A stretch of 14,685 nt of DNA from Temnopleurus reevesii. Lineage: Eukaryota > Echinodermata > Echinoidea > Temnopleuroida > Temnopleuridae. Numbering within the stretch: position 1 is the stretch's first letter; the number at the start of each line of letters is the position of its first letter. A program made the position numbers and the translations under genes. The stretch lies in the NCBI GenBank assembly GCA_036244855.1, contig BQKZ01000579.1:31325-46009 (forward strand), read 5' to 3'. This document shows, piece after piece, positions 14,300-14,685 of this stretch. The notes beneath the pieces were generated by a model. That model ran no database searches and had not been told where the DNA came from. It was given only the letters and a program-made list of their open reading frames with translations.

Positions 14300-14685
14300 T
14301 TGTTGTGAAAGCCACATGTATCCGCACGTCAGTCCTCCGCGCGAATACCCCTGTATTAATTAGCGGCCGCGATGTATTTGTAGGCCAGCGACAAAGCGGT
14401 AAAAGCTCATGAGCTGCCGTACGTTATCACAGCAGCCTCTCACGCACGGATCATGCACAGTAAAACGTAGCAGACGACGATTTTAGATCATCGTTAAATT
14501 TCATAACGTGTGGTGAAATTTTGGTCAGCCGAGTTGTGCTGAATTAATTGAGAGGTGTTTTTATTCCAGTTTAGTGCGTGTACATACAAATGTGTCACCT
14601 AGTATGACTCAATTTTGTTAGGTTGAGCCAAGCATTTCCAGGTTTGTCTGCATTGAGCCCCGCGGGGTGGTTGGGGGCGGAGGGG
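14300..14685. promoter_or_regulatory. CpG-richer segment, possible promoter region
   Basis: CpG dinucleotides become frequent here (CCGCGCGAATA, a NotI-type GCGGCCGC at about 14364, CCGTACG, CACGCACGG, ACGACGATT), in contrast to the rest of the window. The end carries the palindrome CCCCGCGGGG (14658-14667) and a GC-box-like GGGGGCGG (14673-14680). It could serve DUSP12 or an unseen gene to the right. No TATA box or start site can be fixed. Confidence 0.35.

Overview
The window looks like nuclear DNA from an animal, most likely a marine invertebrate. Base composition is AT-rich, genes carry GT-AG introns, and the intergenic and intronic DNA is full of short palindromic transposon remnants (MITEs) and GAT microsatellites. 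These features would fit an echinoderm such as a sea urchin, but the sequence alone does not fix the taxon. There is no bacterial-style gene packing, and almost all long open frames are chance frames or repeats.

One real gene can be assembled. It is on the minus strand, covers 12855 down to 5397 in seven coding exons, and encodes a 308-residue orthologue of DUSP12/YVH1, a dual-specificity phosphatase with a C-terminal zinc-binding domain. All six splice junctions have GT-AG borders and compatible phases. The catalytic loop HCAMGVSR is formed across intron 1, which splits the catalytic cysteine codon. The zinc-domain pieces CRKC, NKC, CPKC and CSCG are spread over exons 4 to 7. The 5' untranslated part and promoter are not certain.

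Left of the gene, 3951-5393 is a tandem array of about eleven 112-139 bp units in the same orientation as the gene. Each unit contains a relic of the last 17 or so codons of DUSP12 (ending in ...HMTPVS-stop or ...HLAPIP-stop) plus 3'-flanking sequence. The array appears to have been seeded by the gene's own terminal exon, and I consider it the most unusual feature here. Further left (1-3950) there is no recognisable gene, only MITEs at 1089, 1944, 2776, 3125 and 3579.

Within the gene, introns hold more inserted elements. Intron 1 has three head-to-tail copies of a roughly 128 bp hairpin element that stops six bases from the exon 1 splice donor. Intron 2 has three MITE-like elements, one with a clear 6 bp target duplication, and a cryptic exon-like segment. 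Intron 3 has one TA-flanked MITE. Intron 4 has a 163 bp near-palindrome and a duplicated CCCTAGGG-centred cruciform. Intron 5 has a microsatellite-linked repeat end, and intron 6 has a degenerate pogo-like MITE.

Right of the gene are a GAT microsatellite, a purine-only tract, a tRNA-related SINE-like segment carrying a Pol III B-box (about 13246-13430), an 18 bp palindrome made of two overlapping AP-1 sites, and a CpG-richer end (14300-14685) that could be promoter DNA of this or a neighbouring gene.
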